A stretch of DNA of 45,645 bases from a virus: IMG/VR virus record IMGVR_UViG_3300043536_000027, positions 1-45,645 of that record. One strand, written 5' to 3'. Positions 16,604 to 27,071 of the stretch are shown here, piece by piece (the stretch's first letter is position 1; every line of letters begins with the position of its first letter). The translations under genes were made by a program, and so were the position numbers. The notes beneath the pieces are model-generated. The model was not told where the DNA came from, searched no databases, and worked only from the letters and a program-made list of their open reading frames with translations.

Positions 16604-17636
16604 GGTCCGCCTCCTTTGCGCTCAATTTGTTGAGGATCTTTTCACAACTCGCCCTTTCGGGTTCCATTCCGAGCGCCTTGTAGGCCTTCAACATGAGGGC
16701 GTAAGGCCCAGCGGTCAAACCGAACGTATTCCGATAGCCGATTCGGGGACGGATCAGATGCTCACCGTCATTGGTCCCGTTCGCTACGGCCATCCTAGCC
16801 CAGTAGACAGCCTTGTCGGGCTGACCGCCAGAGAAGGCAATCTCTCCGGCCAGCCATGCCAATTCAGCCATGGCGGGATAGCGGGCCAGACCACTCGCGC
16901 ATGTCTCGATGGCATCAAATGGTTGCTGTTGTTCTGCCTGGATAGTCGCGGCCCGGAAGCAGGCCCAGGCTGACTCCTCATCCCAACCCCGCAGGTCAGC
17001 GCAGGTTCGGAAGGCATCCAGGGCATCGTCCAGCCGGCCCAAGGTCGTCAGGGTATCCCCCAGGTAATACCACCACCGGGGGTTCCCCGGTTCATCCTGG
17101 GTGCTCTTGGTGAGGGCATCCACGATGGAAGCCGCCTTCTTCTGGGCCAGCTCCTCAGACTTGGGTAGTTCCGAAAAACACACCCCATTCATGTAAACCT
17201 GTGGCGTGTTCACGGGAGGAACGCATTCGTGAACATAGCCGATGAACTTGTCCAGAGCTGGCAGCTTGAAGAACCGTTCCTTGCAATACATCCCAGAGTC
17301 ATGGGGCACCAGGACAGTCCCGGCCCCAAGTTCCGCCAGCGCACCCTTGATGTCTACCCCATCGAAATGCATCCGCTCATCGGTGTCCAGGGTACAGGCC
17401 CAGTCAGCGCCCATCTCGGCCGCAGCATCCAGCCCGAAATTCCGGGGGCTGGGAACCTCCTCGTATTTCACGACTCGGAGTTTGTCGCCGACGATCTCCC
17501 GTGCCACCTGCACAGTGTTGTCGGTAATCCCAAGGTCTACCAGGATGCAAAGGTCCGCAAACCCCACCACGCTCCTCAGGGCATCGCCAATGATGCCCTC
17601 TCGGTTGGAAGTCATTGTGATCGTGGCCAGGATCAT
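16596..17636 (-). CDS. GT2-type glycosyltransferase with TPR-like C-terminus (346 aa)
   Basis: ATG after GAGGGACCA. The N-terminal GT-A fold is shown by MTSNREGIIGDALRSVVGFADLCILVD, NFGLDAAAEMGADWACTLDTDERMHF with the DxD at Asp84/Asp86, and FIGYVHE. Residues about 190-330 are helical repeats of TPR type (WWYYLGDTLTTLGRLDDALDAFRTCA). GT2 enzymes transfer sugars from nucleotide-sugars to protein or glycan acceptors. Placed within the tail genes, it may glycosylate a virion protein or alter host surface glycans; neither is shown. It overlaps the next gene by eight bases. Confidence 0.85.
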   Translation of the reverse strand: MILATITMTSNREGIIGDALRSVVGFADLCILVDLGITDNTVQVAREIVGDKLRVVKYEEVPSPRNFGLDAAAEMGADWACTLDTDERMHFDGVDIKGALAELGAGTVLVPHDSGMYCKERFFKLPALDKFIGYVHECVPPVNTPQVYMNGVCFSELPKSEELAQKKAASIVDALTKSTQDEPGNPRWWYYLGDTLTTLGRLDDALDAFRTCADLRGWDEESAWACFRAATIQAEQQQPFDAIETCASGLARYPAMAELAWLAGEIAFSGGQPDKAVYWARMAVANGTNDGEHLIRPRIGYRNTFGLTAGPYALMLKAYKALGMEPERASCEKILNKLSAKEADHA

Positions 17637-17677
17637 TGGTCCCTCAGATAGTTGGGGGGATTGCTCCCCCCGGGGTC

Positions 17678-18511
17678 CTACCGATTCATCAGGGTGACGC
17701 CACGGAGGGTGCCACCAACGCTAGCGAGGCCGGTGACGGTCCCATTCAGGACACGGAAGGTATCGTAGGCTGCGTAGTTGGAAGAAGCGGAACTCTCCCA
17801 GCTATTAGCCGGGGCGGCAGTGGTCAGAGCCAGAGCGCTGGAAATGTTAACCCAGTTCTGGCCGCCATCAAGGCTCCCCTGGACATAGGCGTTGGCCACA
17901 CTGCCGGTGTCAGCGGAGAACTGCTGGATCACCACCGTCTGGACCAACTCAGTAACCGACTCGGGGAACGAGGCAACGGCGGAAACCTGGTTCCGGAAGT
18001 GCCGGCCCTCGGTCATGCTGATGCCACCCGGGATGTTGATCGGGACCACATTGTCCAGGTAGTAGTTGCTCGCGCCGCCCGGGGTGCCGGTGCCGTCACA
18101 GCCGACGATGTGGGTCCCCGCCGGAACGCCAGGGGCGTTGAGCAGCAGGGAGTCCATCGACAGCATCACGGTCCCGGTGCCGATGCCGGCCACGGTAGCG
18201 GTGAACTGCTGGCCAACCGAGTTGGACGGGGAGCCGCACAGCAGGAAGTTGGTGGTCCCGAGTGTCTGGATGATGTAGGTCAGGCCGGCGACCATGGCGG
18301 TAGCGGCGATAGGCGCGGTGGGCGGCGTATACTGGATGTTGTTGCCGCCCGTGGTAACGGACGAAACGACCAGCACGGAGCCCTGGTTCCCGTAGCCAGT
18401 GGAGGTGTTGGCATACAGGGTGGAACCGGCGCCCGTCTGAGCCTTGTTCTGGATGGTCCCGACGAACACGAGGTTCGAAAACGGGAACTTGAAGATATGG
18501 GTCTTGGCCAT
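17678..18511 (-). CDS. Virion-associated protein with one G/T-rich repeat module (277 aa)
   Basis: ATG after AGGAGAACACC. Beta-rich sequence with many Gly, Thr and Ser. Residues about 70-116 carry the module seen in two neighbouring proteins (AGLTYIIQTLGTTNF ... TATVAGIGTGTV). The C-terminal part (VQGSLDGGQNWVNIS) resembles beta-sandwich repeats of phage structural proteins. Probably a tail or head decoration protein. It sits between the glycosyltransferase and a small membrane protein. Confidence 0.65.
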   Translation of the reverse strand: MAKTHIFKFPFSNLVFVGTIQNKAQTGAGSTLYANTSTGYGNQGSVLVVSSVTTGGNNIQYTPPTAPIAATAMVAGLTYIIQTLGTTNFLLCGSPSNSVGQQFTATVAGIGTGTVMLSMDSLLLNAPGVPAGTHIVGCDGTGTPGGASNYYLDNVVPINIPGGISMTEGRHFRNQVSAVASFPESVTELVQTVVIQQFSADTGSVANAYVQGSLDGGQNWVNISSALALTTAAPANSWESSASSNYAAYDTFRVLNGTVTGLASVGGTLRGVTLMNR

Positions 18512-18579
18512 GGTGTTCTCCTAGAGGAAGTAGTGGGTTGGTTGCCGAATTACAGAGGCCAAGTGGCGTGGCAAGGGCA

Positions 18580-18981
18580 TCACTTGGGGTGACAACTATG
18601 GGCGTCCTGACATTCACGAAAAACTCTCCAGATCTCCTTCTGATCTTGACGGTAGACATCGGCCGCCACGAAGTCTGAGTAGTTAGAGGCCAGGGCAACC
18701 TTCATCTCCGTCAGGGCGGTGGTGTTCTTCTCCAGGTTGTTCGTCATCACTTCTACCGCCGTCTTGAATTCGCTTCTGGTTTCCCTATTTTCCGTAGTAA
18801 AATTGTCAACTATCCTAGCTAGGGAGTTTCGAAATTCGGCCTTGTCCTCGTCTCGCTTTGCCTCGATCTTGTCAATTCTGGCGTCTTGACCACCCTTGAG
18901 AACAGTTAGAAGGTAACCTATGACGGCCAGAGATCCGACCACTAGCCCCCTCATCAGCCAAACCTCGAAGTCAGATGACAT
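18580..18981 (-). CDS. Membrane-anchored coiled-coil protein (133 aa)
   Basis: The ATG at 18981 is preferred over an in-frame GTG at 18993, since GGAGGG lies just before the ATG. One TM helix (about residues 8-26, LMRGLVVGSLAVIGYLLTVL) is followed by a charged coiled coil (about 30-110) and a C-terminal CQDAHSCH. Topology resembles inner-membrane spanin subunits or holin-associated proteins, but it lies in the tail cluster away from the lysis genes. Function unknown. Confidence 0.65.
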   Translation of the reverse strand: MSSDFEVWLMRGLVVGSLAVIGYLLTVLKGGQDARIDKIEAKRDEDKAEFRNSLARIVDNFTTENRETRSEFKTAVEVMTNNLEKNTTALTEMKVALASNYSDFVAADVYRQDQKEIWRVFRECQDAHSCHPK

Positions 18982-19015
18982 CCGGCCCTCCACCCGTCAT
19001 TTTAGCATAAGCCAC

Positions 19016-19570
19016 TTAGAACCTCATGAATTGACAAGCGGTGCCAATGCCAAACCGACGATAGTCAGTGCATCCGTCTTTATCTGTCGGGATCACCTTC
19101 CAGCCAAACCACACTCCCCATGACCTACATTGCCAACGGAACCCAACATATGGACCTGCCCAGCAGACGAACCATCCAGGAACGCCATCGGCAGGGATAG
19201 CAGCAACGTTACCGACCCAGTGGACATTCTTGGACGGAAGGGTCGAAACGATGGGCCAGAACCTCATGTTGCAGACCGGATTCCGCACGAACCAGGAATA
19301 GCGGGAGCCGCCCTGAGCTGCCCACCACGCCGGGAGCAGACCGTCCTCCCAGTTCCCCCAGATAGCCTGCGCCCATGGCCAACAGAAGACCTCGATCTGC
19401 TGGTCGGCGTTGACCCTGGATTCGGCCTTGACAACGGGAGCCCACTTGAGCAGCAGCGGCAGCAGCGCGAGGCCCAGCAGAAACAGTGGGGCAAAGACGA
19501 CCATCTCCACCAGGAGCCATGAGATGAGGCCACAGGGAAGGACCCACGATAAATTGAATTTACCTTTCAT
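19016..19570 (-). CDS. Trp-rich membrane protein (184 aa)
   Basis: The N-terminal half has one or two TM helices (VLPCGLISWLLVEMVVFAPLF, then LLGLALLPLLLKW). The rest is Trp-rich and soluble-looking (WPWAQAIWGNWEDGLLPAWW, then WFVRNPVCNMRF). The NWEDG...RNP..N.RF pattern recurs in phage membrane proteins of unknown function that I cannot name with certainty. It lies next to fibre genes and could be host-membrane directed. Confidence 0.7.
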   Translation of the reverse strand: MKGKFNLSWVLPCGLISWLLVEMVVFAPLFLLGLALLPLLLKWAPVVKAESRVNADQQIEVFCWPWAQAIWGNWEDGLLPAWWAAQGGSRYSWFVRNPVCNMRFWPIVSTLPSKNVHWVGNVAAIPADGVPGWFVCWAGPYVGFRWQCRSWGVWFGWKVIPTDKDGCTDYRRFGIGTACQFMRF

Positions 19571-19578
19571 AATGTTTC

Positions 19579-19653
19579 CTATGGCTTGGTGAGTGGGAAT
19601 GCGCTAACGGTGATTGGGTCGTGTGGTGATAGTTCTGCAAGTGTAAGTGTCAT
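19579..19653 (-). CDS. Possible micro-ORF (24 aa)
   Basis: An ATG after AGGATAAGAAATA opens a 24-codon frame (MTLTLAELSPHDPITVSAF...) that exactly fills the 97-base gap between the fibre gene stop and the next gene start. Composition is protein-like, but the length gives little statistical support. It could be a leader peptide. Confidence 0.35.
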   Translation of the reverse strand: MTLTLAELSPHDPITVSAFPLTKP

Positions 19654-19667
19654 TATTTCTTATCCTA

Positions 19668-20626
19668 TTAAACTAGAAAAATCGTGCCAGAAAAGTTTGT
19701 GGCTGTATTGTTAGAAAAAGTTGGCAACAGAATGACGCTATTACCATTACCCGTATACGCATTGCCATCTACTATATAACCAGCAATAATAAGTGGAAGA
19801 AGTGTTGTCCTGGCTGATGAAAATGGCATTGATAGGCTGGTGGACCCCATTGTTGATGTCATTGCCGTGCCATTAATTTGAACAGAGATATCTACCGTAT
19901 TCCCATGCTTTGCATAATGAGCGTTATAGGTAATACCTGTTCCGCCAAGTGCTGTAGCAACTGGCGTCCATGACCCATCAACAGTGTTATTACTTATTCT
20001 CTGCCATGTGGTTCCGTCAGATTTAAACTCGGCACATTCTCCAGGAATCATGAGGTAGGTAGTAGCCCCACCATCAAGTGTTCCTGTTACGGTCACGTTA
20101 TAGGTAGAGCTTGAGTCAATCCTGACCCCAACAATCTTTCCAGCACTTGCCAGGACTGGAGGCAGAGTCAAAGCATATGCCGCACTTGTCGCATAGCATC
20201 TATTCCACTGTGCGGTTGATGCTGTTGCCGCTGCTGAGATGGTTAGCTCTGGGTTGGCAAGATTGCTCAATCTATCGTAATTAGAGATGACCCCTGACTG
20301 GGTTGTCAATACATCAATGAAACCACTAACAGGGATTGCCCATGTGCCTAAAGGGTAACGGTTAGCCCCATTCGCTATTTTCACCGTTACTGATGATATA
20401 GAGGTATCTTGGTTATATACCCTAATAAAATCAACCTGGCGTTCATCGGACGTAGGGGCCGAAACAATTGTTACCTCCGTTGTCCCGTTAAGGATCCCCT
20501 TACTTGAACTTGTAACATTTGCAACGGCGTCTACCCACGACGAAGCAAATGATGGGTTGGTCGTGGTCGGAGCGCCAGACATGACGGCAACAATAGAATC
20601 ACCCGAACCGAGCACTACCACATTGC

Positions 20627-20630
<4 letters not shown>
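19668..20630 (-). CDS. Tail fibre / receptor-binding candidate (320 aa)
   Basis: The ATG at 20630 is preferred (GAGGAGGGGGCT directly upstream; ATGA overlap with the collagen-like gene). The sequence is beta-rich, with many Ser, Thr, Gly and Asn. The C-terminal part ([35 protein letters not shown]) resembles receptor-binding tips of phage fibres. Its codon use and base composition are more A+T-rich than the neighbours (TTA, AAT and ATA are common), a sign of recent exchange. It probably contacts the host surface. Confidence 0.65.
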
Positions 20631-21598
<968 letters not shown>

Positions 21599-21601
21599 GG
21601 T

Positions 21602-22522
21602 TTAGCCCAGCTCGGTTACCACTATATTCTGAACGCCTACCGACACAGAGGAATTCGCGCTCAGGGTGGCCTGGAGATCGATAGCCCCGCTGGTCAGGGT
21701 GCTGATGGCCGTAGTGCTTGCCGTCTCTGGGGTAGCCCCCGCAAACACAACCCCGGATGCGTTGGAGCCCCAGTAAGACAGGCTCCAGGAGAAGGCACCG
21801 GAAGCCCCAGCGGCGGAACAACTGATGATCAGTTCCACCTTCAGACTGGTCGTCGCACCGGCCGCCAGGGTCGCCCCGGAAGCGAGCGTCCCGAGAGAAA
21901 CCCCGTTGAACAAAGGCTTAAACGTCAAGGTTGCAGCCGAAGTGGTGGGAATAGTCAGCCAGAGTTCCACCTTAACGGACTTCTCCGCCACGAAGAAGTT
22001 GGCCGGCAAGGTCAGAGAACCCAGAGATACGTTCCCGGACAAGACAGAGTAGTAGGTAGTTGCCGTGGTGAACGTCACGATGGTCCCTACCCCAGACCCT
22101 TTGGCGATTACTCCGGTCTCGTAGATCGTAACCGGAGTCCCGCTCGCGCCTTCAGACGAACAAAGAACCTGCTGGGTTGGGTCAACCCACGTATCCCCTC
22201 TCGTTGGGCTTGCATTGGTCGTCGGAGTGAATGTGAGTTTGGTAGCCGCAGACACAGACCCAGTCGCCCCAGTCGCGCCGTTGGTCCCATTGGTCCCATT
22301 AGTACCTGCCGGGCCAGTCGGCCCCACTGGGCCCGTCGCCCCAGTAAGCCCAATAGGCCCTCTCTGGAAATAGGGGAGAGACGCCCAAGCGGTGGCTCCG
22401 TCACCGAGCTTTGCCAGCCCGGTATCGGTTTCGACCCCCCATTCCGCCATTGCCAGAACCGGATTGACCGAAGTCCACAAGGCGGCTGTCCCACGACGCC
22501 ACTGAGTCTGTGTAAATGTCAT
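21602..22522 (-). CDS. Tail fibre protein with WRRGTAALW N-terminus and short collagen stretch (306 aa)
   Basis: ATG after GGAGGCGTGTC. The N-terminus (QWRRGTAALWTSVNPVLAMAEWGVETDTG, then KLGDGATAWASLPY; quoted in parts) is a common phage fibre attachment module. It is followed by [17 protein letters not shown] collagen-like repeats (about residues 55-85) and a beta-rich C-terminal domain (about 95-306). It overlaps the large tail protein by four bases. Likely a fibre or spike subunit. Confidence 0.8.
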   Translation of the reverse strand: MTFTQTQWRRGTAALWTSVNPVLAMAEWGVETDTGLAKLGDGATAWASLPYFQRGPIGLTGATGPVGPTGPAGTNGTNGTNGATGATGSVSAATKLTFTPTTNASPTRGDTWVDPTQQVLCSSEGASGTPVTIYETGVIAKGSGVGTIVTFTTATTYYSVLSGNVSLGSLTLPANFFVAEKSVKVELWLTIPTTSAATLTFKPLFNGVSLGTLASGATLAAGATTSLKVELIISCSAAGASGAFSWSLSYWGSNASGVVFAGATPETASTTAISTLTSGAIDLQATLSANSSVSVGVQNIVVTELG

Positions 22523-25500
22523 GACACGCCTCCAAGGTCCAAAAGGTTCCCACGGAAATTAACCCCAGGGGTTCCAGCATCAAGGGGTTCTCCCCAGACG
22601 GTCGTGTCAGGTGCCCCACCATCGATTGGGCCCTGCACAAACAGCGGGCAGTTCAGGATCATGTGGACCCGTTCAAGCTCGTCCACAAATGCGTCCATTG
22701 GTTTGACCCCAATGACCGTGATCGGGTAGCCAGGGGCCCCAAAATCGATACAGAGCATGGTCTGAGCCGCGAATTCAGGGTAGTCCCCACCCCAATACAG
22801 GTAGTATTTACCGTATTTGATAAAGGATCGGAGTCCGTCCTGCTGGGTGAAGCGGGAAACCATATAGGGCATGAGGTCCCGAGGCGTCACGCCAGGCAAA
22901 TCAGCTCCCCGAAGGCGCTCATAGGCCGCATTCTGGAGGGGGGGGACCAGGAATTGGCCAGGGTCGGAGGTCCCAAGGTAGCGGGAATTAGCCAGCCAGA
23001 AGTCTCCAGGGATTTGGAGGTCAGTCAGGCACTCGGATTCCTGCCCGTTGAACCGCATAATCCCCTGGTCCGACAAATACAGGATCCGGTTGTTCAACAT
23101 CTGGACGCTACCGCCTGCACGGCACGGTGCAGCCTTGGTAGGGGACCAGATCAGGTTCGTGGGGTCAGATCCATCTGCCCGGTAGACCCCAGACTCACAA
23201 AAAACGCAGAGCGCCTGGTTGAAAGATGCCAGGGCCAAGACCCGGTAGTCAAAATCCTTGTAGAACTCGGGGACCCAGGCATCCATGTTGTTCAACGGAG
23301 TCCAGACAACCCGGTTGCTCCCAGGATCGAACGCGAACCCCATACTGTTGTGCTGGCACAGCCCAGAAAGGCCGAATTGGGCCGGCTCGTAGACCACATC
23401 CACTCCGTTGTAGGTGAACAGGGTCGGTAGGACCGCGCCGAGTCCCTGGTCTGGGATCGCGTCCAGGAATGTCAGTTCATCCATCGTGAGTTGTTTGCAG
23501 AGTTGGAAGCTGGTGGTCCCGCCTGCCCGGTAGATGTTCCGGTAAACCAAATAGTCGTTGAACGGGACAAATTGCAAGGCAGTAGTAGAGACCCCGCCGA
23601 CTCCAGGCTGGTATGTCGTCCCCAGGCTACCCGTCACGCCAGAAATAGAGGCGTTCAAGAGGAAGGCATTGGATGGAGTCGCCAGGACCGTATGCGCCTC
23701 TTGGAGGGTGATGCTGTTCACCACCATGTCGAAGTAGATAACGTCCCCAATGATTGGGCAAGGGGTGACTGTCCCGGTCCCTGATCCCGCGCCAGTGGCA
23801 TAGAAGGTTGTTCCTACCGTGTTGCTGGGCGCTCCGATGGCAGTGAAGTCTGTTGTCCCAATAGAGCAGATCATGTAATCAGTGTTAGCCACGGTAGCAC
23901 TTGCCGTGGTCGTCCCGGTGGTCGAGGCCCCACCCGTGGCCAAGACAATAGCCGTTACGGCCAGGCTGGCGAAGTGGGAGGTGGCCAGCCCAGAACCGGA
24001 CCCTGCCCCTGTGGCCACAAAGAATGTTCCCACGTTGCTGTTCGCCGCGCCGACTGTTGTGAAGTCGGTCGTGCCAGCGGAAACGATCTGGTATGTCGCC
24101 CCAGCGACCAGGTATGCCGCAAGAACGCTGAAGTTGGTGTCGGACGGGATCGACTTACCATCAACGAAGAACTGATTGACGTTGTTAGGGTCACCCAACG
24201 CCTGGATGAGTTGACTGTTCCATCCGGTATCGGTGAATCCCGTGAATAGCACCTTCTCATTGTTGAATGAATTAGGGACTGCCGTCTGCATGGCAATAGT
24301 CCCAGCCTGCGCATTGTAGTTGAACGATGCAATGCCTACCTGGGGAACCGCATACGCATTCACTCCCGACAACCCGGATCCAGGGCATACGAAATCCTCG
24401 CCCATGAGCAGGTAGCAGGTATTCAACATCGGGGCCGGGGCCAAGTCGGCGATGCTGGGAGAAACGATCTGGATCTCAGCCGGCGTGTTCTGGGTGTAGG
24501 TCGCCGTTCCCGTCCCATACCCTGGGCCAGTAGCCGTGAATACCACCCCCGCCGTGTTGCTAGACGCTCCGATGGCGACGAAGTTGGTTGTTCCGACCGA
24601 GAGAATCGTATAGGTGGTGCCAGTAACGAAGCTCCCGGCCAGAGTTGTCACGGTATCTGAGAACGGATTGGGTGACAGGCCAGTGAAGAAAATGTGCTGG
24701 CCGTTATAGAAATTGTGGTTGGATGCGAACGTGACCAGAACCCGGTTGGTCCCGGTTTCCAGGGCGATGGACTCCACTCCGATGGTATTGGTGGCACCCC
24801 CATCTGACGAATACCCGAGCAGGCCAGTGACACTTCGCAGGTTGAAAGGTACGGTCCAGGTAATAGTGTTGTCGGATTGCAAGATCCCTTCAGCCCATGG
24901 GGACACCGTGACCTGCCTGGACGACTTGGCAAAGACAGACGGGGAGGGGGATGACGGCCCACTTTCATCCACGACACCGTTCACGTCCCGGGTGTAGGTA
25001 GTGCAATACTCGTAACTCACCGACTGATCGTAGTCTGAGGCCAGTTCACCACTTGCGGTGAGGGCATTGGGGTAGGAATAGGACGTGACCCGAGGCATCA
25101 AGGTTGCCAGGAGTTTTTCGTCCCCGCCGACTACCCCCATGAACAAGAGAATCTGGGTAGCAGGGGTATCCATGACGGGGTTATTCCACGACAGAGTTAC
25201 CAGCGACCCATCCGTGGAGATCGTCGGTTGGACGATTCCACTAGGGGGGAGCACTCCGAAAGCCGTTTGGTAGGCCAATCGGAATGTCACTTCCGTCCCC
25301 TTGGCCAGGGAACCACCAGTTGATACGGTGGCCATGATGTTCTGAGGAGATACATCGGTCCCAGCGTAAACCCCGGGCGGGACATCGGGGCGGACCGTCC
25401 CGAGCGGGACGATTGTCCCGTCGATCATTTTCATCGGGTTCCCGCCATATTCAGTCCAGTAGATCCGCTCCCGATTGTCCTCATACTCGGCCGCATAGGA

Positions 25501-25725
25501 CCGCCGAGCTGCGCTGAAAAGAAGACGCTGCCGGTAGGAGAACACCTGGACCGAATCGGCGGGGACCGTAATGTTCGGATTGAGAAGCGGCATCTGGTAG
25601 GGGACTGCCTTGCCCCCACGAACGTCCAGATTCTCCATGTAGGCTACGTGCTTGCCATCAGAGAAAGCAGTGTCCACGACCGCGCTGATGCCGCCCGCAA
25701 CACTGACCTTGAATGATTTCGGCAT
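22519..25725 (-). CDS. Large tail protein, nozzle/hub or propeller type (1068 aa)
   Basis: ATG after GAGGTAGGCT. The N-terminus (GGISAVVDTAFSDGKHVAYMENLDV) and later blocks such as RVLALASFNQALCVFCESGVYRADG and RILYLSDQGIMRFNGQE look like beta-propeller blades seen in podovirus tail-tube and nozzle proteins. Three G/T-rich modules interrupt it (about residues 365-410, 538-582 and 612-655), probably decoration insertions. Position after the adaptor genes and before fibre genes matches a gp12-like tail protein. The exact subunit role is inferred. Confidence 0.7.
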   Translation of the reverse strand: MPKSFKVSVAGGISAVVDTAFSDGKHVAYMENLDVRGGKAVPYQMPLLNPNITVPADSVQVFSYRQRLLFSAARRSYAAEYEDNRERIYWTEYGGNPMKMIDGTIVPLGTVRPDVPPGVYAGTDVSPQNIMATVSTGGSLAKGTEVTFRLAYQTAFGVLPPSGIVQPTISTDGSLVTLSWNNPVMDTPATQILLFMGVVGGDEKLLATLMPRVTSYSYPNALTASGELASDYDQSVSYEYCTTYTRDVNGVVDESGPSSPSPSVFAKSSRQVTVSPWAEGILQSDNTITWTVPFNLRSVTGLLGYSSDGGATNTIGVESIALETGTNRVLVTFASNHNFYNGQHIFFTGLSPNPFSDTVTTLAGSFVTGTTYTILSVGTTNFVAIGASSNTAGVVFTATGPGYGTGTATYTQNTPAEIQIVSPSIADLAPAPMLNTCYLLMGEDFVCPGSGLSGVNAYAVPQVGIASFNYNAQAGTIAMQTAVPNSFNNEKVLFTGFTDTGWNSQLIQALGDPNNVNQFFVDGKSIPSDTNFSVLAAYLVAGATYQIVSAGTTDFTTVGAANSNVGTFFVATGAGSGSGLATSHFASLAVTAIVLATGGASTTGTTTASATVANTDYMICSIGTTDFTAIGAPSNTVGTTFYATGAGSGTGTVTPCPIIGDVIYFDMVVNSITLQEAHTVLATPSNAFLLNASISGVTGSLGTTYQPGVGGVSTTALQFVPFNDYLVYRNIYRAGGTTSFQLCKQLTMDELTFLDAIPDQGLGAVLPTLFTYNGVDVVYEPAQFGLSGLCQHNSMGFAFDPGSNRVVWTPLNNMDAWVPEFYKDFDYRVLALASFNQALCVFCESGVYRADGSDPTNLIWSPTKAAPCRAGGSVQMLNNRILYLSDQGIMRFNGQESECLTDLQIPGDFWLANSRYLGTSDPGQFLVPPLQNAAYERLRGADLPGVTPRDLMPYMVSRFTQQDGLRSFIKYGKYYLYWGGDYPEFAAQTMLCIDFGAPGYPITVIGVKPMDAFVDELERVHMILNCPLFVQGPIDGGAPDTTVWGEPLDAGTPGVNFRGNLLDLGGVS

Positions 25726-25728
25726 AGC

Positions 25729-26421
25729 CTACCTCACAGCAAGAGACCAGTAGCGGATGACGAGGGCTCCAACGCTGCCCCAATCGGTCTGGTTCCAGAC
25801 AAGGGACCTGGACCCAGGAGACGACTCCTCAATACGCGTCCAACCGCTTGATGTCCCGGTCCCAGACCACCCGTTAGCCGCCCACCCATAACCAAGTTCC
25901 TGGTCAGGGGTTGCCACGGCACCGTCCGATTTAAAGGTCGCGTAGGGGATGGTGAAGAAAGATGTCCCAGTGTTCGACGTGATGTCTGAGTACTGCGCCT
26001 GGAACGTGCTGCACAGGAAGGCGATATCCGAAGCCGTGGTGCTCTGCTGGAATTGGCTCAGGAACTGCTGCCTTACCTGAGTACTGATCTGGTCGTAGAG
26101 GTCCTTTTGGAGGTTCGACAGGTCTATCTGGAGCGCTACGGGGAATCCATCCTGGTCAATCGTTCCCAGGAAATTCGGGCTGTCCAGGGGCGGGAGGTTT
26201 GGGGCATCCAATAGGGGCCCAGTCATCGTGTCCCCGGACACCATGACGGCACCACCCATGTTGTTGTTCACGTTCCCGAACGCCGTCCAAACGGTATTGG
26301 TCGTGTCTCGATAATACATCTCACCAGAGGTAGGCTGGATCCACTGCTGGCAGGCAATGACGCCAGTCGTAGGCTCCGAATCACCTATCCAAGTGTTTCC
26401 AGATAAAGTAGTTGCCGCCAT
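25729..26421 (-). CDS. Tail-associated structural protein (230 aa)
   Basis: ATG after GAGAGAGGTGAACC. The N-terminal LSGNTWIGDSEPTTGVIACQQWI resembles modules that begin phage tail or fibre-associated proteins. A coiled-coil-like middle (IDLSNLQKDLYDQISTQVRQQ) and a Trp-rich C-terminus follow. Its first codons (LSGNTWI) are duplicated 680 bases upstream on the far side of the HNH cassette, which marks it as the interrupted or copied locus. Function not known. Confidence 0.6.
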   Translation of the reverse strand: MAATTLSGNTWIGDSEPTTGVIACQQWIQPTSGEMYYRDTTNTVWTAFGNVNNNMGGAVMVSGDTMTGPLLDAPNLPPLDSPNFLGTIDQDGFPVALQIDLSNLQKDLYDQISTQVRQQFLSQFQQSTTASDIAFLCSTFQAQYSDITSNTGTSFFTIPYATFKSDGAVATPDQELGYGWAANGWSGTGTSSGWTRIEESSPGSRSLVWNQTDWGSVGALVIRYWSLAVR

Positions 26422-26438
26422 GGTTCACCTCTCTCTTC

Positions 26439-26466
26439 TTGACATAAATGGTAACAACTCTATACT
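26439..26466 (+). promoter_or_regulatory. Sigma70-type promoter of the HNH cassette
   Basis: TTGACA (26439-26444), a 16-bp spacer and TATACT (26461-26466), near consensus on the plus strand, against the direction of the surrounding virion genes. It gives the endonuclease its own expression. Confidence 0.75.
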
Positions 26467-26544
26467 GGTGATGTCTGGATGGAACCTAGGCTGAACACCA
26501 ATTTCTCGCCTTCGCTCACCCTCTTGCTGATGCCTTCGGGATCA

Positions 26545-26570
26545 GGTTCCACTGGAGGGTGGGCGGAACC
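26545..26570 (+). promoter_or_regulatory. Leader hairpin before the HNH gene
   Basis: GGTTCC (26545-26550) pairs with GGAACC (26565-26570), enclosing a GGAGGG. It could mask an upstream GTG start at 26559 and leave the ATG at 26583, with its own GGAG at 26573, as the used start. Confidence 0.4.
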
Positions 26571-26582
26571 TTGGAGAGCGCT

Positions 26583-27071
26583 ATGAACATGAAGAAAGGA
26601 GAAACCCACAACAACCTTTTTTGGGCGAAGGTGGATAGGAATGGACCTATCCCAGAAGCTTGCCCAGAACTGGGACCATGCTGGGTATGGAAGGCCAGTG
26701 GCGTTAAAGGATACGGTAGGGTCAAAGTCAACGGGAAGATGGTATTCGCCCATCGGTATGCCTACATGTCCATGGTCGGGCCTATCGAACATGAGCTGGA
26801 TCATCTTTGCCATAACCACGCATGTGTTAACCCGAAACATCTTCGCCCAGCGACACGCCAAGAAAACGGTAAAAACCAAAACATCAATCAGCGCAACACA
26901 AGCGGCTTTAAAGGGGTTTCCTACAATGTCCAAAGGGGCAAGTGGTGTGCCCATATCGGTTGCAATGGGAGGGTATTCAACCTTGGGCGTTATGACACCC
27001 CCGAGGAAGCCTACCATGCGTACTGTGAGGCGGCGAAACGCCTCCACGGCGATTTCGCGAATCTTGGCTAG
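26583..27071 (+). CDS. HNH endonuclease with AP2 DNA-binding domain
   Basis: A 162-residue free-standing homing-type endonuclease. The N-terminal part is FWAKVDRNG ... CWVWKASG ... GYGRVKVNG. The HNH core is HRYAY ... ELDHLCHNHACVNPKHL, with Asp73-His74, His79 and Asn83/His86. An AP2-type domain (about residues 107-160, GFKGVSYNVQRGKWCAHI) should bind DNA. I chose ATG 26583 (GGAGAGCGCT upstream) over a GTG at 26559. It is the only protein gene on the plus strand inside the virion operon, has its own promoter and is flanked by a copied fragment of the adjacent gene, the hallmark of a mobile intron-less homing gene. Confidence 0.92.
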   Translation: MNMKKGETHNNLFWAKVDRNGPIPEACPELGPCWVWKASGVKGYGRVKVNGKMVFAHRYAYMSMVGPIEHELDHLCHNHACVNPKHLRPATRQENGKNQNINQRNTSGFKGVSYNVQRGKWCAHIGCNGRVFNLGRYDTPEEAYHAYCEAAKRLHGDFANLG

